A stretch of 64,000 nucleotides of DNA from Phoenicibacter congonensis (GTDB taxonomy: Bacteria > Actinomycetota > Coriobacteriia > Coriobacteriales > Eggerthellaceae): positions 992,001 to 1,056,000 of the forward strand of contig NZ_LT821227.1 of assembly GCF_900169485.1 (NCBI RefSeq). Reading direction: 5' to 3'. Shown here in pieces: positions 24,822 through 33,149 of this stretch. The translations under genes and the position numbers were made by a program. Under the pieces are notes generated by a model. The model saw nothing but the letters and a program-made list of their open reading frames with translations. It made no database searches and was not told where the DNA came from. Within the stretch, counting starts at the first letter, position 1; each line of letters starts with the position of its first letter.

Positions 24822-25262
24822 TTAACGGCCGCTTGAGCCGAACCCTTGAGTTCCTCTGTTTGATGCGCTCAGTTCATTTGTCACTTCAACTTGGATCTCA
24901 GATGTTGACAAGGCTCTTGTGATTAAAAGTTGCGCAATTCTGTCGCCTTTTTGAATGTTAAATGAGTTTTGCTTGTCGGTGTTGATGAGCCCTATCATTA
25001 TTTCGCCGCGGTAATTCGAATCGATTAACCCTGGAGAATTCATTACTGTTACGCCCTTGTTGATCGCATTCCCACTTCTTGGCAACACCAGCCCGCACCA
25101 CCCGTTACTAATCTCAATCGCTACATCTGTGTGGACTAAAGCCCGTTCGCCAGGCTTAATGACCAATTCTTCAGCGGAAAAAATGTCCATAGCAGCATCT
25201 CCCTCGCGAGAATGCTTTGGAATCATTGCATCAGGATTTAGTTTTTTGAACTTTAGAATCAT
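24822..25262 (-). CDS. dut: dUTP diphosphatase
   Basis: A 146-residue trimeric-type dUTPase that hydrolyses dUTP to dUMP and pyrophosphate. The five motifs are visible: GDAAMDIF, PRSGNAINKG, GLIDSNYRGEI (uracil pocket and the catalytic aspartate), GDRIAQLL, and the C-terminal arm RGTQGFGSSGR. An insert (ALSTSEIQVEVTNELSASN) before the arm is the part duplicated downstream. The ATG directly follows the stop of nrdR, so the two are translationally coupled. Pairing with nrdR puts it in a deoxynucleotide supply unit. Confidence 0.95.
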   Translation of the reverse strand: MILKFKKLNPDAMIPKHSREGDAAMDIFSAEELVIKPGERALVHTDVAIEISNGWCGLVLPRSGNAINKGVTVMNSPGLIDSNYRGEIMIGLINTDKQNSFNIQKGDRIAQLLITRALSTSEIQVEVTNELSASNRGTQGFGSSGR

Positions 25263-25718
25263 TTACTTGTGACGAGAATGAATCTTGTCTAGTGCATCTG
25301 CAAATTCTTGAGCTGACTGAAAATCTTTATATACACTTGCAAAACGGATGTATGCAACGTCGTCAACGTTGGCTAACTGGTCAAGAACCATTTCCCCTAG
25401 CGCAGTTGATTTAATTTGACTTTTGAAATCGCTTCTAATCGAAGACTCAATTTCATCAACTATATTCTCCATCTGCTTTAGAGACACAGGGCGTTTTGTG
25501 CATGCTCTAACAATTCCGTTTAGAAGTTTGTTTCTGTCATAGAGTTCAACCGTTCCATCTCTCTTAACAATGGCAATTGCCTTTTCACTAATGCGCTCAT
25601 AGGTTGTAAAACGGCATTTGCAGTCGTCACACTCTCTTCTTCTTCTGATTGAACCATCGGTGCAAGCCCTAGAGTCAGTGACACGTGTTTTGTCAGATCC
25701 ACATTCGGGACAAATCAT
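25263..25718 (-). CDS. nrdR: Transcriptional repressor NrdR
   Basis: A 151-residue NrdR. A zinc ribbon with Cys3/Cys6 and Cys30/Cys33 (CPEC, CDDC) is followed by an ATP-cone domain from about residue 49 (VKRDGTVELYDRNKLLNGIVRAC). It senses ATP/dATP and represses ribonucleotide reductase genes. No reductase gene and no clear pair of NrdR boxes was found in the window, so its targets lie elsewhere. It is immediately followed by dut. Confidence 0.95.
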   Translation of the reverse strand: MICPECGSDKTRVTDSRACTDGSIRRRRECDDCKCRFTTYERISEKAIAIVKRDGTVELYDRNKLLNGIVRACTKRPVSLKQMENIVDEIESSIRSDFKSQIKSTALGEMVLDQLANVDDVAYIRFASVYKDFQSAQEFADALDKIHSRHK

Positions 25719-25818
25719 TAAATATTCTCCTCTACAACATATTGAGCTACTAATTGTAGCATGATAGCGCTATAAAGCACCTAAAATAACATGCAGCATA
25801 CTAAATAAGGTATCTCAA

Positions 25819-26745
25819 TTATAATGCTTTAATGATTTCTAATGATTGTAGTAATAAAGAATCAAAATCTAGTATGTCAGCATTTAACCAATTGATCCTT
25901 TTTTCAGCACGAAACCATGTTCGTTGCCGCTTTGCATATCTCCTTGAATTGGTTTTTATGTTTATTACCGCCTGGTCAAGAGAGATTTTGCCATCTAGAT
26001 ATTCGATAATTTCTTTGTAGCCTATTGCTTTTGGCGAGCACAGGGCTTCCCTAAAGCCAACATTACACAAGCTTTTGACTTCTTCTACCAATCCAGAAGA
26101 AATCATATTGTCAACTCTGTTCGAGATTCGATTCGCAAGAATTTCTCTGTCAACTTTTAGTCCTATCCAAACAGAATCGATCTTCTCTGGGATGTTTTTA
26201 AGAGAGTCTTTATTTTTTGCATAGGACTCGCCTCTTTTGTAGAGCTCAATAGCTCTAATGACTCTCTTTCTGTCGTTAGGTTCAATTACTGAAGCACTTG
26301 TTGAATCAAGGTCGTTAAGGAGTTCCCACACTGCTTGATTCGAAAAATTGGAGGTTTCGTTTTGAATTTCCTTACGCAGAGGGTTTTCTTCTTGGTTACC
26401 TTCCGAAAAATCATAATCATCAATCACGGCACGAACATAAAAACCAGTTCCACCGCAAAGAATTGGAGTTTTTCCTCTCGATTTAATTTTGTCTATGCTT
26501 CTTCTTGCATATTCTTGATAAAGTGCTGCTGAATAGGATTCACCAGGCTCAATTAGATCAATGCCATAATGCAACACGCGTTGCTCAGAAGCTGTCACTT
26601 TGCCTGTTCCAATGTCAAGACCGCGATATATCTGCATTGAATCGGCGCTTATCACTTCCCCATCAATCTCTTCTGCAATTCTCTGAGCTAACTCGCTTTT
26701 TCCAGATGCAGTTGGGCCAACAATGACGACAACTTTTTCGTTCAT
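25819..26745 (-). CDS. miaA: tRNA dimethylallyltransferase
   Basis: A 308-residue MiaA that adds a dimethylallyl group to A37 of UNN-reading tRNAs. The P-loop is GPTASGKS, followed by SADSMQIYRGLDIGTGK and the later FYVRAVIDDYDF and RRYAKRQRTWFRA motifs. ATG 26745 is preferred to the TTG at 26766 because it places the P-loop at the usual distance. It follows miaB after about 28 bp. MiaB methylthiolates the product of MiaA, so the pair forms one pathway (i6A then ms2i6A). Confidence 0.95.
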   Translation of the reverse strand: MNEKVVVIVGPTASGKSELAQRIAEEIDGEVISADSMQIYRGLDIGTGKVTASEQRVLHYGIDLIEPGESYSAALYQEYARRSIDKIKSRGKTPILCGGTGFYVRAVIDDYDFSEGNQEENPLRKEIQNETSNFSNQAVWELLNDLDSTSASVIEPNDRKRVIRAIELYKRGESYAKNKDSLKNIPEKIDSVWIGLKVDREILANRISNRVDNMISSGLVEEVKSLCNVGFREALCSPKAIGYKEIIEYLDGKISLDQAVINIKTNSRRYAKRQRTWFRAEKRINWLNADILDFDSLLLQSLEIIKAL

Positions 26746-26773
26746 TTCATAAATCGTTTCTTGCAACCATCAG

Positions 26774-28138
26774 CTAGTGATTAATTTCACCCTTTAGATA
26801 CCATGTCTTTGGGTCAGTGATTTTTACATCAATAATTTTCCCAATGTAGTCGTTTACAGTTTTTCCAGTTTCAATTGGCGCGTGAACGACTTGGGAATGA
26901 GCAGAAATACCGCGTAGGATGTTGCTGTCTTTTTTCGATGTCCCCTCAACTAGTGCCTTCACAGTTTTGTTGGCAAATTGTTGATTAAACTCATGCGCCC
27001 ACACTGCGACTTGATCGGTTAGCATTTCGTAACGCTCATGAATTTCTTCTGTTGTAGAGCAAGGAATCATTTTTGCGGCAGGCGTTCCTTTGCGTTTTGA
27101 GTAAATAAACGTAAAGGCAGATGCATATTTCACTTCGTCAACTATTTTGAGCGTTTGTTCAAAGTCTTCCTTTGTTTCGGTGGGAAAACCAACAATAATG
27201 TCGGTTGATATGGCGATGTCAGGTCTAACGGCCTTAAGTTTTTTGATTAGTTCAAGATATTGAGCAGATGTGTATTTTCTGTTCATGTCGTGTAGCACTT
27301 TGTCGCTGCCACATTGAACTGGCAAGTGTAGTGATGGTGCAAGATTTTCGAGCTCACCAAAGAGCTCTATAACTTCATCTTTAAGGTCTTTAGGATGGCT
27401 TGTTAAAAAACGAAGGCGTGGCACTCCAGTTTCAGAAACAGCTCTCAATATGTCGTAAAAACGAGGCTCACCATAGAGATCCCTGCCATAAGAATTCACA
27501 TTTTGTCCAAGTAAAGTGATTTCCTGAACACCTTTTTTAACTAGGTCTTCTGCCTCAGACACAATGTCTTCTATTGGACGCGACTTCTCTCGACCTCGCA
27601 CGTATGGAACAATGCAATATGTGCAAAAGTTGTTGCATCCGCTTGTGATTGGCAACCAAGCAGCCCACGAATGTTCGCGTTTGGAAGGAAGGTCGCTTGC
27701 AAATTCATCGCTTGCTTCTGGGGTTGAATATCCCCTTTTGCCTTCAACAATGCAATCTTCTAAAAGGCTTGTGAGTTTAGATAGAACTTGAGTTCCAATT
27801 ACAACATCGATGAAGTCATATTTCTCAAGCAGACTTTCACCATCTCGTTGAGCAATGCATCCGCCAATAACGAAAATTCGCTTCTTTAATGGCATACCTT
27901 GACGCAAGGGAACGTTTTTCATGGATTCAAGTTGACCAAACATCCTTGAATCAGCTGCTTCCCTGACACAACATGTAAGCAAAACTACTATGTCGCTATC
28001 TTCAATTTTGTTGACTTGAAAACAACCTTTTGAATCAAGCATGCCTGCGACTCTCTCGGAGTCGTGTTTGTTCATTTGGCATCCGAATGCGTGAATGAAA
28101 TATGTTAGCCCCTCAAGTGGTGAATTTGAATTGCTCAT
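26774..28138 (-). CDS. miaB: tRNA-2-methylthio-N6-dimethylallyladenosine synthase
   Basis: A 454-residue methylthiotransferase. It has an N-terminal UPF0004 domain with GCQMNKHDSE and further cluster cysteines, a radical-SAM core with the CxxxCxxC motif in GCNNFCTYCIVPY, and a C-terminal TRAM domain (about residues 385-450). It uses two 4Fe-4S clusters to convert i6A37 to ms2i6A37. Length and order are normal. It begins one base after the spoVS stop codon and is followed by miaA. Confidence 0.96.
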   Translation of the reverse strand: MSNSNSPLEGLTYFIHAFGCQMNKHDSERVAGMLDSKGCFQVNKIEDSDIVVLLTCCVREAADSRMFGQLESMKNVPLRQGMPLKKRIFVIGGCIAQRDGESLLEKYDFIDVVIGTQVLSKLTSLLEDCIVEGKRGYSTPEASDEFASDLPSKREHSWAAWLPITSGCNNFCTYCIVPYVRGREKSRPIEDIVSEAEDLVKKGVQEITLLGQNVNSYGRDLYGEPRFYDILRAVSETGVPRLRFLTSHPKDLKDEVIELFGELENLAPSLHLPVQCGSDKVLHDMNRKYTSAQYLELIKKLKAVRPDIAISTDIIVGFPTETKEDFEQTLKIVDEVKYASAFTFIYSKRKGTPAAKMIPCSTTEEIHERYEMLTDQVAVWAHEFNQQFANKTVKALVEGTSKKDSNILRGISAHSQVVHAPIETGKTVNDYIGKIIDVKITDPKTWYLKGEINH

Positions 28139-28139
28139 T

Positions 28140-28421
28140 TTATCTTTTTTCTACAAGAAATCTGATGGCTGTTCTGTATTCCCCATCGATAACAATGTCA
28201 GAAAATGATGGAATGCACACAACCTCAATTCCAACTGGAGATAAAAAGCCTCGAGAAATTGCAATAGCTTTTACAGCTTGGTTGACAGCTCCCGCTCCAA
28301 CAGATTGAATTTCAACGCGTGTTCCGTCTTTTATCATGCCCGCTATTGCACCTGCAACTGAAGCTGGCGATGATTTAGAGGAAACTTTAAGGCAATCAAT
28401 TGACTGTTTTTCATGTTCCAT
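28140..28421 (-). CDS. spoVS: SpoVS-family protein
   Basis: A 93-residue protein matching stage V sporulation protein S: LKVSSKSSPASVAGAIAGMI, VEIQSVGAGAVNQAVKAIAISRGFL, and a C-terminal IDGEYRTAIRF. The family is a small nucleic-acid-binding (Alba-like) fold. In Bacilli it affects coat assembly and septation, but it is also kept in bacteria that do not sporulate. Here it directly precedes miaB with a one-base gap, in a block of RNA modification and RNA decay genes, which fits an RNA-related role better than sporulation. Confidence 0.93.
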   Translation of the reverse strand: MEHEKQSIDCLKVSSKSSPASVAGAIAGMIKDGTRVEIQSVGAGAVNQAVKAIAISRGFLSPVGIEVVCIPSFSDIVIDGEYRTAIRFLVEKR

Positions 28422-28632
28422 GTTTTATCTCCGATAGTGTTTCGTTTAGAGCCTATGTTCAATTTTAAAATTATATCTAAAATGGCAAAGCGGACGTTTT
28501 TAACTATTCAAATAGCAGTGTCTACCTTGCCATATTTCTACTTTATATTTCTTAAAATTATTTATCTTATTTAGCTTTTTATGTCAATTTACATTGAGTG
28601 TAAGTTTTCCCTAAAGCTTTAACAACAATTCA

Positions 28633-30204
28633 CTACTTTGCTATTCCAGTTGCTCTTGTTTCTCTAATAACAATGACTTTAACTTGTCCTGGATATTGCG
28701 TTTGCTCCTCAATTTCTTTTGCAATATCATTAGCAAGGACTGTTGCATGCGCATCGTCGATGTTGCCCGGGTCAACCATTACACGAACCTCTCGACCAGC
28801 TTGCATTGCATATGTCTTTTCCACACCATCGTGCGAGTTTGCAATCTCTTCTAGCTTTTCAAGACGCTTTGCATAGTTTTCAATAGATTCTTTTCTGGCG
28901 CCAGGTCTGCTTGCAGACACTGCATCTGCTGCTTGTATCAATACGTCAAGCACAGTGTTTGGTTCAATGTCTTCGTGGTGAGCTTGTATTGCATGAACGA
29001 TTTCAGGTTTTTCGCCATATTTTTTAGCAAGCTCTCCACCAATCATTGCGTGGCTGCCTTCTGATTCATGATCAACTGCTTTGCCGATGTCGTGCAAAAG
29101 GCCCGCTCGTTTTGCTTGGTATGGATCAAGTCCGAGCTCAGACGCGAGCATTCCAGCTAAATGTGCAACTTCAACTGAATGCTGCAACACATTTTGACTG
29201 TAGGATGTTCTGTACAGCAGGCGTCCAAGTGTTTGCTGAAGCTCTGGTTTGAGATCATGAATCCCAGTCTCAAATGTTGCTTGTTCGGCAGCGTCTCTCA
29301 TCTTCTCACCAATAGTGCGGCAAGCTTTTTCATAAAGCTCTTCAATCTTAGCCGGATGAATGCGTCCATCGGCAACAAGATTTTCCATAGTCAAAACGCC
29401 AATCGCACGTCTCACAGGATCGTGGCATGAAATCGTAACAATTTCAGGACTGTCGTCAATGCCAAGGCTTGTGCCAGTGACTTGTTCAAACGTGCGAATG
29501 TTTCTTCCCTCGCGTCCAATGATGCGACCTTTAATGTCGTCATTTGGAATTTGAACAGTTGTTACAGTTGCTGTGCTTGTGTGTTCAGATGCAAGTCTTT
29601 GGATTGCGATGCTTAAAATTCTTCTTGCGTTTTTGTCACATTCAGCTCTGCATTTTGTTTCTGAATCGCGAATGATTGCCGCAGCGTCGTTTGTTACATC
29701 GTCTTTTAAGCTAGTGAGAAGATGCTCACGAGCTTCCTCGCAAGTCATTTTAGAAACGGTTTCAAGTTCGTTTTGGAGATTGTCCAAAGCTTCATCTATT
29801 TCGCCTTCGCGCTTGTCTAGTTGAGCAGATTTTGCTGCTAACTTTTGCTCGCGGTTGTCAAGTGAGTTAGATCTTTTGTCAAGCGATTCTTCTCTTTGAT
29901 TGATTCTGTTTTCAGATGCACGCAACTCACGCTGACGTTCTTTGTTTTCGACTTCAACTTCATGACGATATTGCAAAGCTTCATCTTTTGCTTGAAGTTT
30001 TGCTTCTTTTTTGATGTTTTCCGCACTGTTGCGTGCGTTTTCTAGAATTTCGTTTGCTTCTGTTTGAGCAGTCTTTTTGAGCGTGGCAATATCATCCACA
30101 GCACCTTTGCTGATGATGTTAGAAACGACCTTGAACGCTATTGCGCCAAGTATTATTCCAAAAATAGCCACGCCAACAACGACAATTACGTCCATTGATG
30201 GCAC
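28633..30204 (-). CDS. rny: Ribonuclease Y
   Basis: A 523-residue membrane-anchored endoribonuclease. It has an N-terminal helix (IVVVGVAIFGIILGAIAF), a long charged coiled coil (about residues 35-200), a KH domain with IIGREGRNIRTFE, and an HD domain with LLHDIGKAVDHE and HAIQAHHEDIEP. It starts decay of many mRNAs at the membrane. The ATG is followed by a normal family start. It lies alone between spoVS and recA, with a 391-bp region upstream that contains a nested palindrome. Confidence 0.96.
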   Translation of the reverse strand: MPSMDVIVVVGVAIFGIILGAIAFKVVSNIISKGAVDDIATLKKTAQTEANEILENARNSAENIKKEAKLQAKDEALQYRHEVEVENKERQRELRASENRINQREESLDKRSNSLDNREQKLAAKSAQLDKREGEIDEALDNLQNELETVSKMTCEEAREHLLTSLKDDVTNDAAAIIRDSETKCRAECDKNARRILSIAIQRLASEHTSTATVTTVQIPNDDIKGRIIGREGRNIRTFEQVTGTSLGIDDSPEIVTISCHDPVRRAIGVLTMENLVADGRIHPAKIEELYEKACRTIGEKMRDAAEQATFETGIHDLKPELQQTLGRLLYRTSYSQNVLQHSVEVAHLAGMLASELGLDPYQAKRAGLLHDIGKAVDHESEGSHAMIGGELAKKYGEKPEIVHAIQAHHEDIEPNTVLDVLIQAADAVSASRPGARKESIENYAKRLEKLEEIANSHDGVEKTYAMQAGREVRVMVDPGNIDDAHATVLANDIAKEIEEQTQYPGQVKVIVIRETRATGIAK

Positions 30205-30334
30205 CTTCCTATTTCAAAGTTAAAAAATTTGTAATAAATATACAAATGTGAACTTTTAAATTATAGCATCGATGATTTTATTGCCTTACGCGATTAAATG
30301 TTTAGTTAGCTTTGGAAGTAGGCTATATGTTCAG

Positions 30335-30488
30335 AAAAGCCCGAGTTTGAGTTTTTAGATTGTTTAAGCAGTTTAGAGTATAGTGGAAACACCGGCACCT
30401 TTTTTAAGTAGGCGGAAATGGACAAAATATTTTAAAGGTGCGAGTGATTAGTTCGAATTAATAAAAGATAGTCAAAACTCGGGCTTTT
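30335..30488. repeat. Nested palindrome between recA and rny
   Basis: The gap 30205-30595 contains an outer inverted repeat, AAAAGCCCGAGTTTG (30335-30349) and CAAAACTCGGGCTTTT (30473-30488). Inside it is a second pair, GGCACCTTTTTTAA (30395-30408) and TTTTAAAGGTGCG (30430-30442). The inner arms contain GGTGC/GCACC, like the dispersed repeat core. It could be a structured leader or terminator of recA/rny mRNA, or a miniature mobile element. The rest of the gap is AT-rich. Confidence 0.75.
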
Positions 30489-30595
30489 CATTGAACGCTT
30501 TTTAAAATGAAATATTTCGTTTAAAAATTGGACGAACGTAAACCTATTCATGTTAAATTTTTTAGGTTAGTTATTAGTTGCAAGAACAATATCTT

Positions 30596-31669
30596 TTAGG
30601 ATTCAGTCGACTTGCCTGTTGTCTTTGCTGTTTTATCTTTTTCTTTTGGAGTTGAACTTGTCGCACTTTCATCATCTGTTGCTGGAAGATTAAAGGATTT
30701 TCTGATGTTTGACTCAATTTCTCGAAGCATTGTCGGGTTGCTGTTTAAGAAAGCCTTTGATGCTTCTCTTCCCTGTCCAAGTCTTGTGTCGTTGTATGAA
30801 AACCATGCTCCACTTCTGTTTAAAACACCGCAAGTGATGCCGGCGTCTATAACACACGATGCCTTTGACACACCCTCACCGAAAATAATGTCAAATTCAG
30901 CTTTCCTGAACGGAGGCGCAACTTTGTTTTTGACCACTTTAGCTCGAACTTTGTTGCCAATTATCTCATTGTCACTTTTGATTGACTCAACTCGTCGAAT
31001 TTCTATGCGAACGCTGCTGAAAAACTTCAAGGCTCGACCGCCAGTAGTTGTTTCAGGGTTTCCAAACATTACTCCAATTTTTTCTCTTAATTGGTTGATG
31101 AAAATGCAAGTGGTGTTTGATTTAGACAATGATCCTGTTAATTTCCTTAAAGCCTGACTCATTAGTCGTGCTTGCAGGCCAACAGTCGCATCTCCCATTT
31201 CGCCTTCAATTTCAGCTCGTGGAACAAGTGCCGCCACTGAATCAACTACAATGCACTCGACAGCACCGGAGTGAACTAACATGTCGCAAATTTCGAGCGC
31301 TTGTTCGCCTGTGTCAGGTTGAGAAATTAAAACATTGTCAATGTCAACGCCAAGTCTTGCGGCATATATTGGGTCCATTGCGTGTTCTGCATCAATGAAA
31401 GCCACAGTTCCACCTTGAGCTTGAGCTTCAGAAAGAATTTGTAATGCAAGCGTTGTTTTTCCACTTGACTCTGGTCCATAAATCTCAACAATTCTTCCTT
31501 TAGGCACGCCACCGATTCCAAGAGCAATGTCAAGGGGCAAAACACCAGTCGGAATTGCGTCAACATTCAGGTGAACGTTGTCGCCCAATTTCATTATCGA
31601 ACCCTTGCCGAATTTCTTTTCTATTTGCTCTGTTGTGTTTCTTAAAAGTTCTTCTTTGTTTGAATCCAT
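30596..31669 (-). CDS. recA: Recombinase RecA
   Basis: A 357-residue RecA, the strand-exchange ATPase and SOS co-protease. The N-terminal helix leads into the Walker A motif GPESSGKT, followed by [17 protein letters not shown] (Walker B) and the L1/L2 loops ([18 protein letters not shown]). The C-terminus is a low-complexity Ser/Thr/Lys tail. ATG 31669 is chosen over an ATG four codons upstream because GGAG lies six bases before it. No canonical SOS box was found in the 323 bp upstream. Confidence 0.97.
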   Translation of the reverse strand: MDSNKEELLRNTTEQIEKKFGKGSIMKLGDNVHLNVDAIPTGVLPLDIALGIGGVPKGRIVEIYGPESSGKTTLALQILSEAQAQGGTVAFIDAEHAMDPIYAARLGVDIDNVLISQPDTGEQALEICDMLVHSGAVECIVVDSVAALVPRAEIEGEMGDATVGLQARLMSQALRKLTGSLSKSNTTCIFINQLREKIGVMFGNPETTTGGRALKFFSSVRIEIRRVESIKSDNEIIGNKVRAKVVKNKVAPPFRKAEFDIIFGEGVSKASCVIDAGITCGVLNRSGAWFSYNDTRLGQGREASKAFLNSNPTMLREIESNIRKSFNLPATDDESATSSTPKEKDKTAKTTGKSTES

Positions 31670-31992
31670 TTGAAACTCCATCTTTCTAGTTCAATTATCG
31701 TTTATTTCTTATGAGCTTCTTTTTTATGAAACTCAAATTTTGTGATTCTGATTATTAAATTGAAAAATGAATAAAAAGGTCATTCAATTGTGAATAAATC
31801 AGTTATTGAAAAGTGAAAACGAAATGTTTGAATTAGTGAATAGTTTGTGAATGAACTGATGATTAATTACTGATAAATGAACTGAAGGTAAGGTGTTTGA
31901 ATAGTGTTGCAGGAAATGAACATAAACTGTTCAAATTGCGTTAAATGAGTGAGGTAATGGGTGTTTGAAATGTTTTGAATAAATGAATGTGG
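31670..31992. other. Gap upstream of recA
   Basis: A 323-bp AT-rich region, presumably carrying the recA promoter. It is rich in short GAATAAATG / GTTTGAA words. GAACATAAACTGTTC at about 31917-31931 has GAAC/GTTC half-sites, but with a 7-bp spacer rather than the 4 bp of Gram-positive LexA sites, so I do not call it an SOS box. No gene is seen. Confidence 0.6.
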
Positions 31993-33141
31993 CTAGTAGA
32001 CATTAACTGCATTTTGAAGATGCTTTATAGCTTCTAAAACAGTTTGTTCTCTCACTTCATTTCTGTTTCCGTCAAAGTGAAGCTCAAATGTCTTAGGGGT
32101 GTCGCATTTATCAGTTGCAATCCCCATGAACACGGTTCCAACGGGTTTACCAGGCTCTTCACCTCCTGGCCCAGCAATTCCTGTAACTGAAACTGAGATG
32201 TTTGCAATTGACAATTTCAGCGCCCCTTTGGCCATTTGTTCCGCTGTTTCTGCGTTGACTGCACCATTTTTTAGGAGACTTTCATAATCAACATTAAGGG
32301 CGTCGCGTTTTAGTTCGTATGCATAGCTGGAAACTCCTCCAACTACAACTTCTGATGAACCAGCAATAGATGTCAAAGCAGCACTAATTAACCCTCCTGT
32401 GAGGCTTTCTGCCGTAATTACTTTTAAGTTTTTCTTCTTTAGTTGCTCAAGCAGCATGTTAGTTTGTTTACTAATTTCGTCTTCAATGAATTGTTCTTCT
32501 GCAGAAGTTTCACTTTTGAGCATTTTTACAAAACCATTAATGTAGTCAAGCATTGAGATGATGGTTAAAACAAGAGCAATAATCATTACTGCCCATGCCA
32601 CAACATAGAGCGGGTCTAACCAAATTTCTTGTGTAGTAGCTGGACTCATTCCTTCTTTTAGCAAGAACAAAATGATTGCAAGAATTTGAAATGTCATTTT
32701 GAATTTTCCATACCAGCTAGCAGCTATAACTGTGCCTTTGCTTGCAGCTAGCATGCGAATTCCAGAAACAATAAACTCACGGGCAATGATTATTATGACG
32801 GGCCATGAAGGCAAGACGTTTAATTCAATTAGGGCAAGAAGTGCTGCTATAACAAGCATTTTGTCAGCGAGTGGGTCCATGAACTTGCCGAAAGTTGTCA
32901 CTTCATTTCTTGAACGAGCAAGATATCCATCAACAAAGTCGGTTAAAGAGATAAGCACAAAAAGAACAGTTGCAATTATTGCTTTTTCATGGTTTCCGAT
33001 AAAGTTGTCAAGTCCAAAAAGCAATGGCCAAGGCGACAATAGCGCAGCCACAAAGACTGGAATTAAACAAACCCTACAAATCGTGATAATGTTTGCAGGT
33101 GTTTTAATTCTGTCTTCTATATTTCTTTTTTCTTGGCTCAT
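31993..33141 (-). CDS. pgsA: PgsA-CinA fusion: phosphatidylglycerophosphate synthase and PncC-type amidase
   Basis: A 382-residue two-domain protein. Residues 10-210 are a CDP-alcohol phosphatidyltransferase with several membrane helices and the catalytic motif DFVDGYLARSRN...GKFMDPLADK, making phosphatidylglycerol phosphate. Residues 228-380 are a CinA C-terminal (nicotinamide mononucleotide deamidase, PncC) domain with AESLTGGLISAALT and VTGIAGPGG. Both domains look complete. The frame is continuous with a charged linker between them. In many bacteria pgsA and cinA are adjacent separate genes before recA. Here they are one protein, keeping the order pgsA-cinA-recA. It starts eight bases after rimO. 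Confidence 0.92.
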   Translation of the reverse strand: MSQEKRNIEDRIKTPANIITICRVCLIPVFVAALLSPWPLLFGLDNFIGNHEKAIIATVLFVLISLTDFVDGYLARSRNEVTTFGKFMDPLADKMLVIAALLALIELNVLPSWPVIIIIAREFIVSGIRMLAASKGTVIAASWYGKFKMTFQILAIILFLLKEGMSPATTQEIWLDPLYVVAWAVMIIALVLTIISMLDYINGFVKMLKSETSAEEQFIEDEISKQTNMLLEQLKKKNLKVITAESLTGGLISAALTSIAGSSEVVVGGVSSYAYELKRDALNVDYESLLKNGAVNAETAEQMAKGALKLSIANISVSVTGIAGPGGEEPGKPVGTVFMGIATDKCDTPKTFELHFDGNRNEVREQTVLEAIKHLQNAVNVY

Positions 33142-33149
33142 GGGTAAAT

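Noticed and set aside
31917-31931. SOS box upstream of recA
   Set aside because: GAAC and GTTC half-sites are 7 bp apart instead of 4, so it does not fit the Gram-positive LexA pattern.
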